Translations under genes and position numbers: made by a program | From: an uncultured Collinsella sp. | Lineage (GTDB): Bacteria; Actinomycetota; Coriobacteriia; Coriobacteriales; Coriobacteriaceae | NCBI GenBank assembly: GCA_902474645.1 | Contig: CABRWN010000068.1 | Location: 1 to 9,872, forward strand | Reading direction: 5' to 3' | Length of the DNA stretch: 9,872 nt | Part shown: piece after piece, positions 5,980-9,872 of the stretch | Layout: every line of letters begins with the position of its first letter | Numbering within the stretch: position 1 is the stretch's first letter | The notes under the pieces: model-generated | The model's input: only the letters and a program-made list of their open reading frames with translations | What the model was told of the DNA's origin: nothing | Database searches by the model: none

Positions 5980-7356
5980 ATGTGGGGATACGAGACGACG
6001 TTCTATCAGATCTATCCGCTGGGCTTTTGTGGAGCCCCGCGCGAAAACGCCGCGCCCGTTGCCGAGGATGAGCTCGCTCAGGCTGCCAACGCCGTGCCCA
6101 ACCCCAATGCGCCCATCATGAAGATCGCCCAATGGGCCGACTACCTGCAAAAACTCGGTATTGGCGCCGTGCTCATCAACCCGCCGCTCGAGTCTGATAG
6201 TCACGGCTACGATACGCGCAGTCTGCGCCATATCGACCGCCGCCTGGGTGGGGATGCCGACTTTGCCGCCGTATGCGACACGCTGCATGCCCATGGCATC
6301 CGCGTGGTGCTCGATGCTGTCTTCAACCACGTCGGCCGCGGCTTTTGGGCCTTCCGCGATGTTCAGGAGCGCAAGCGGGACTCGCCGTACAAGGACTGGT
6401 TCCATATCAGCTTTGACGGTGACTCGTGCTATGGCGACGGCTTTTGGTATGAGGGTTGGGAAGGCCATTTTGAGCTCGTGAAGCTCAACTTGCAAAACCC
6501 TGCCGTGGTCGATTACCTGCTCGAGTCCGTGCGCCGCTGGGCCGAGGTCTTTGGCGTCGACGGCCTGCGTCTGGACGTCGCCTATATGCTCGACCGCGAC
6601 TTTATGCGCCGCCTACATGCCTTTACCCGTGAGCTCAAGCCCGACTTCGTGCTGATCGGCGAGACGCTCCACGGCGACTACAACCAGATCGTCAACGACG
6701 AGATGCTCGACTCCTGCACCAACTACGAGTGCTACAAGGGTCTGTACTCCAGCTTTAACTCGGTCAATATGTTCGAGATCGCGCACTCGCTGCACCGTCA
6801 GTTTGGCGGCGACCCCTGGTGCATCTACCGCGGCAAGCACCTGCTGTCGTTTGTCGACAACCACGACGTGCCGCGCCTGGCAAGCATCCTTACCGACAAA
6901 TCGTGCCTGCGTCCCGCCTATGGCATGCTCTTTGGCATGCCAGGCATCCCGTGCGTCTACTATGGCAGCGAGTGGGGAATTGCTGGTGAAAAGGGCGGCC
7001 CCGATGGCGACTGGGCGCTGCGCCCTGCGCTCGATGAGCCTGCGCCCAACGAGCTGACGGCCTTCATCGCGCAGCTTGCGCACCTGCGCTCGGCAAACGA
7101 CGCGGCGGCCCGTGCTCTCAACTACGGTGCCTATCGCAACGTGGTGATCCAGAACAAGCAGCTGCTGTTCGAGCGCGCCTGCGACGATGCGACGGTGCTC
7201 GTGGCGGTGAACGCCGTGGACGAGCCTTACACCTTTGGCGCCGGCGAGCTCAACGGCTCCTTTGTCGATTTGCTTGCCGATGGCGTGCCCACGGTCGGGC
7301 TGGCGGGTTCCCTTGAGCTTGCGCCCTACGAGGTGCGTTATCTGCTGAGGGCCTAG
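5980..7356 (+). CDS. Glycoside hydrolase family 13 (cyclomaltodextrinase/alpha-glucosidase-like)
   Basis: Predicted cytoplasmic alpha-glucan hydrolase of 458 aa acting on alpha-1,4-linked malto-oligosaccharides or cyclodextrins. The GH13 conserved regions appear in order: region I DAVFNHVG (112-119), region II GLRLDVA with catalytic nucleophile Asp199, region III LIGETLHGD with acid/base Glu228, and region IV FVDNHDVPR with transition-state Asp296. The barrel starts almost at residue 1 (YQIYPLGF, 9-16) and a short beta-sandwich domain C ends the protein (about 380-458). There is no N-terminal CBM-like domain of the neopullulanase type and no signal peptide. At 458 aa it is shorter than classical cyclomaltodextrinases (about 580 aa). 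ATG 5980 has AGGAGG at 5969-5974. A possible -10 TACAAT (5939-5944) lacks a clear -35. The exact substrate is uncertain. The next gene starts 3 nt after its stop, so the two are probably co-transcribed. Confidence 0.9.
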   Translation: MWGYETTFYQIYPLGFCGAPRENAAPVAEDELAQAANAVPNPNAPIMKIAQWADYLQKLGIGAVLINPPLESDSHGYDTRSLRHIDRRLGGDADFAAVCDTLHAHGIRVVLDAVFNHVGRGFWAFRDVQERKRDSPYKDWFHISFDGDSCYGDGFWYEGWEGHFELVKLNLQNPAVVDYLLESVRRWAEVFGVDGLRLDVAYMLDRDFMRRLHAFTRELKPDFVLIGETLHGDYNQIVNDEMLDSCTNYECYKGLYSSFNSVNMFEIAHSLHRQFGGDPWCIYRGKHLLSFVDNHDVPRLASILTDKSCLRPAYGMLFGMPGIPCVYYGSEWGIAGEKGGPDGDWALRPALDEPAPNELTAFIAQLAHLRSANDAAARALNYGAYRNVVIQNKQLLFERACDDATVLVAVNAVDEPYTFGAGELNGSFVDLLADGVPTVGLAGSLELAPYEVRYLLRA

Positions 7357-7359
7357 GCC

Positions 7360-7923
7360 ATGGCAACGTCTGACGAGGGCTATCAACATATTGAGCATGG
7401 GTTTGAGCCCGTGTTTGACGAGCACTCGTGCGTTTTGGTGCTGGGGTCGTTTCCCTCGGTGCTCTCGCGTGCCAATGCCTTCTACTATGGCAATCCGCAG
7501 AACCGCTTTTGGCGTGTGATGGCCGCGTGCCTTGGTGTGCCCGTGCCGCCCAACGAGGGAGACTCTTTGGCAAACGGTGAGCCCGCGACGCTCGACGCCT
7601 CGATTGCCGCCAAGCGGGCTATGCTGCTCAACGGCGGTGTGGCCCTGTGGGATGTGATCGAGAGCTGCGACATTAAGGGCTCGAGTGACGCCAGCATCAA
7701 AAACGTCGTTCCGGCGCATGCCGAGCGCATTACCGGCACAGCTCCCATTGAGCAGGTGATATGCAACGGTGGTACAGCTGGCCGGCTCTACAAGCGCTAT
7801 CTACAAGAGCGCACCGGGCTGCCGGCCATCGTTCTGCCGTCGACAAGTCCCGCCAATGCGGCGTGGCGCCTGGAACGCCTTGTCGAGCGCTGGCGCGATG
7901 CCGTTGATTGGGGCGCTCTGTAA
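7360..7923 (+). CDS. DNA-deoxyinosine (hypoxanthine) glycosylase, UDG superfamily family 6-like
   Basis: Predicted base-excision repair enzyme of 187 aa that removes hypoxanthine from DNA where adenine has deaminated. The signature of the family is clear: GSFPS (29-33), FYYGNPQNRFW (41-51), a central LLNGGVALWDVIESC (89-103), ICNGGTAGRLY (134-144), and the C-terminal LPSTSPAN (159-166), the equivalent of the DNA-intercalation motif of uracil glycosylases. The length is normal for the family. ATG 7360 lies 3 nt after the GH13 stop, with GAGG (7347-7350) inside the end of that gene, so translation is probably linked. Sharing an operon with a glucan hydrolase has no obvious functional logic. Its stop is one base from the stop of the opposing gene. 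Confidence 0.85.
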   Translation: MATSDEGYQHIEHGFEPVFDEHSCVLVLGSFPSVLSRANAFYYGNPQNRFWRVMAACLGVPVPPNEGDSLANGEPATLDASIAAKRAMLLNGGVALWDVIESCDIKGSSDASIKNVVPAHAERITGTAPIEQVICNGGTAGRLYKRYLQERTGLPAIVLPSTSPANAAWRLERLVERWRDAVDWGAL

Positions 7924-7924
7924 T

Positions 7925-8587
7925 TTAGATATCTGACTGGGCGCGGGTGCCGAGGCGTTTCATGATGGCATGCCAGATCGGTGCGGGCAGCGCGGGCTTG
8001 ACGCGCCCCATGCCGTCGGCGTCGACGCTACCGGCATTGCCACCGCCAAGCAGCTGTGCATGCTCAATGGAGCAGCCCATGCGCACGGCGCCTACAAGCT
8101 TGTCCATGGCCTCAGAAAACGGTCGCCGCAAGAGGCCCATACGCGGGGAGTGGCGAAGCGCTGCGATGCCGCTGCCGGCACAGATGACAACGCCGTCGCA
8201 CCATGGTAGGTCACGTAGAATACATGCCCGGCATAGGCGGTCGAGGACTTCGTCCGCTTGCTTGTTGTTTTTGGACGCGGCCTGGACGACGACATAGATG
8301 CGTGTCTCTGTATTTCCAAGGCGATCGAGTATCTGCTCGACAGCGATCATGGCCTCATCATCAAATGCATCATCAACAGCGAGCACGATGCCATCGACAA
8401 CGCAGCCGGCATCGTCCGCCTCCAAATCAACCGAGTGGGGGAGTGCGGTGCCGGAAAGCTGTGCATAGGCGGCGATGGCATCCTGCAGGTCCCAGAGCAA
8501 AAACTCAAGATCGGCGCTATCGGGAATACTGACATACGCAACGGTTTGCAACGTTTTTGGTGCATCGCCGCGTGCGGTCGTCTCCAT
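7925..8587 (-). CDS. Uncharacterised protein, possibly flavodoxin-like fold
   Basis: A 220-aa soluble protein with no signal peptide or membrane span. Not firmly recognised. Three beta strands are suggested by TVAYVSIPD (15-23), GIVLAVDD (66-73) and RIYVVVQAA (96-104), and a fourth by DGVVICAGSGIAAL (131-144). These alternate with helices as in an alpha/beta Rossmann-type protein. The pattern WCDGVVICAGSG...PRMGLLRRPFSEAMDKLVGAV recalls the C-terminal half of flavodoxin-family NAD(P)H oxidoreductases, where a Gly-rich strand is followed by a region before a long helix. The N-terminal phosphate-binding loop expected of flavodoxins is not obvious, and the first half is unusually acidic. The start at 8587 is supported by AAAGGAGG at 8592-8599 on the minus strand, making it a real gene. 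It is divergent from the aminotransferase and convergent with the glycosylase. Confidence 0.75.
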   Translation of the reverse strand: METTARGDAPKTLQTVAYVSIPDSADLEFLLWDLQDAIAAYAQLSGTALPHSVDLEADDAGCVVDGIVLAVDDAFDDEAMIAVEQILDRLGNTETRIYVVVQAASKNNKQADEVLDRLCRACILRDLPWCDGVVICAGSGIAALRHSPRMGLLRRPFSEAMDKLVGAVRMGCSIEHAQLLGGGNAGSVDADGMGRVKPALPAPIWHAIMKRLGTRAQSDI

Positions 8588-8680
8588 GCCGCCTCCTTTC
8601 CGGTTGGTTTCCGTTTAGGTTACACCGTCTGGCGGCGCCTCGCCGCGCTATCCTAGTGCAACCCTTACGAAAGGAACGCC

Positions 8681-9817
8681 ATGCGTCTGCCCATGAATAC
8701 CTCGCTTGCCACGCTCAAGCCCTCCGGCATCCGTCGGATTAACGCGCTCGCCGCCCAGCACCCAGGGTGCATCGCGCTTGCGCTCGGCGAACCCGATTTT
8801 CCCACGCCCGATGTGATTAGCGCCGAGGTGACCGCTTCGTTGGACCGCGGCGACACGCACTATCCGCCCAACAACGGCCGTCCCGCCCTGCGTGAGGTGT
8901 TGTCTGCCTACATGGGGGACGCGGGCCTTATGTTTTCGGCCGACGAGGTCATCCTGACCGACGGCGCGACCGAAGCCCTGTCGGCAACATTTATGGCTAT
9001 GCTCAACCCCGGCGACGAGGTCATTATCCCCACGCCGGCCTTTGGCTTGTACGAGAGCATTGCCGTGGCCAACCATGCCAAGGCGGTCTTTTTGGATACG
9101 GAGCCTGCGCAATTTCAGATTGACGAGGACGCACTTCGTGCTTGCGTGACGCCGGCGACCAAGGCCATCGTCATCTGCACGCCCAACAATCCTACGGGCT
9201 GCATCCTCAACGCGGCATCGCTCGACGCCGTGGCACACGTGGCAGAGCAGGCGGGCATCTACGTGGTCTGCGACGACGTATACAACCGCCTAGTCTATGT
9301 GGATGGCTACGAGCGCTTTGCCCGGCGCCACCCGGAGCTACGCGAGCAGACAGTGGTTATCGAGAGCTTCTCCAAACCTTGGGCCATGACCGGCTGGCGC
9401 TTGGGCTGGCTCGCGGCGGCAGCCCCCGTCATCGCCGAGATCGCAAAGGCCCACCAATACCTAGTATCGAGCGCCGTTTCCTTCGAAATGGACGCCGCAG
9501 CCCGAGCCCTGACCGTCGACCCAACCCCCATGCTCAAAGTCTACCGAGCCCGCCGCGAACGCGTGCTCGCAGCCTTAAACGCCATGGGCCTCGACGTCGT
9601 AGAGCCCGCAGGAGCCTTCTACGCCTTCCCCAGCATCAAACAGTACGGCCTAACCAGCGAAGACTTCTGTATCAAAGCCATCAAAGAAGCAAACGTAGCC
9701 CTAGTCCCGGGAGACTGCTTCGGAACCGAAGGCCACATCCGCCTAAGCTACTGCGTCTCCGACCAAGATCTGGACGAAGGCCTAAATCGCCTGTCCACCT
9801 TCATTTCAACCTTATAG
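8681..9817 (+). CDS. Class I/II PLP-dependent aminotransferase
   Basis: Cytoplasmic aminotransferase of 378 aa, fold type I, in the aspartate/aromatic aminotransferase group. Visible motifs are the N-terminal PSGIRRI (14-20), LGEPDFPTP (35-43), DGATEAL (94-100) at the cofactor phosphate, PNNPTG (168-173) with Asn170, CDDVYNRLVY (197-206) with Asp199 and Tyr201, SFSKPWAMTGWRLGW (229-243) with Lys232 as the Schiff-base lysine and Arg240, and HIRLSYC (352-358) with Arg354 binding the substrate carboxylate. The amino-acid specificity cannot be read from these. ATG 8681 is preceded by AAGGA at 8671-8675 with 5-nt spacing. ATG 8693 is an alternative four codons in. Codon use changes within the gene: CTA or TTA leucine is absent before about codon 204 and used nine times after it, and Lys shifts from AAG to mostly AAA. 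Confidence 0.92.
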   Translation: MRLPMNTSLATLKPSGIRRINALAAQHPGCIALALGEPDFPTPDVISAEVTASLDRGDTHYPPNNGRPALREVLSAYMGDAGLMFSADEVILTDGATEALSATFMAMLNPGDEVIIPTPAFGLYESIAVANHAKAVFLDTEPAQFQIDEDALRACVTPATKAIVICTPNNPTGCILNAASLDAVAHVAEQAGIYVVCDDVYNRLVYVDGYERFARRHPELREQTVVIESFSKPWAMTGWRLGWLAAAAPVIAEIAKAHQYLVSSAVSFEMDAAARALTVDPTPMLKVYRARRERVLAALNAMGLDVVEPAGAFYAFPSIKQYGLTSEDFCIKAIKEANVALVPGDCFGTEGHIRLSYCVSDQDLDEGLNRLSTFISTL

Positions 9818-9872
9818 CCCAACGGGACGCAACACATCAGCCCACCGACCCAAGCATTATGAGTGGGGGCGT

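Noticed and set aside
9824..9831. GGGACGCA after the aminotransferase, matching part of the stem of array unit 1
   Set aside because: Only eight bases match, without the rest of the arm or a partner arm, so chance is likely.

Overview
The window is a gene-dense stretch of high-GC bacterial DNA. It has short intergenic gaps, strong GGAGG-type ribosome binding sites, one GTG start and C/G-ending codons. The gene content is a stand-alone PTS EIIA, a fused FeoA-FeoB iron transporter, a SotB-type MFS efflux protein, a cytoplasmic GH13 alpha-glucosidase, a family-6 UDG-like DNA glycosylase and a PLP aminotransferase. This fits an anaerobic, gut-type actinobacterium of the Coriobacteriia (Collinsella-like). 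That assignment is inferred from style and from memory of the families, not from a search.

Layout. A 5' portion of a PTS glucose-type EIIA gene runs leftward off the window (1-531, minus). A 243-bp divergent region separates it from an alpha/beta-hydrolase esterase (775-1674, plus). The 473-bp gap at 1675-2147 is the most structured non-coding DNA here. It holds a 19-bp hairpin followed by a T-run (element 1), a 62-bp-period tandem array of three hairpins plus a fourth partial unit, a candidate promoter, and two tandem 16-bp near-palindromes that look like a metal-repressor operator. The feoA-feoB fusion follows (2148-4508, plus), starting at GTG. A 12-bp perfect hairpin with an embedded promoter leads into the sotB-like efflux gene (4630-5826, plus). 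A second copy of the element-1 hairpin follows that gene (5842-5914). Next is a likely two-gene operon, GH13 glucosidase (5980-7356) and hypoxanthine/deoxyinosine DNA glycosylase (7360-7923). It converges, with a single base between stop codons, on a minus-strand flavodoxin-fold-like protein (7925-8587). Last is a divergent class I/II aminotransferase (8681-9817, plus). The final 55 bases hold no recognisable gene.

The genes do not form one pathway. Carbohydrate handling (EIIA, GH13, possibly the esterase and the sugar-efflux family transporter) is the commonest theme, with a separately regulated ferrous-iron uptake gene in the middle. I see no phage, CRISPR, toxin-antitoxin or defence system. 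The most novel material is the non-coding repeats: the 62-bp array, whose arms show compensatory changes, and the two dispersed hairpin copies placed just after stop codons. The aminotransferase also shows a sharp change of codon usage partway through the gene.
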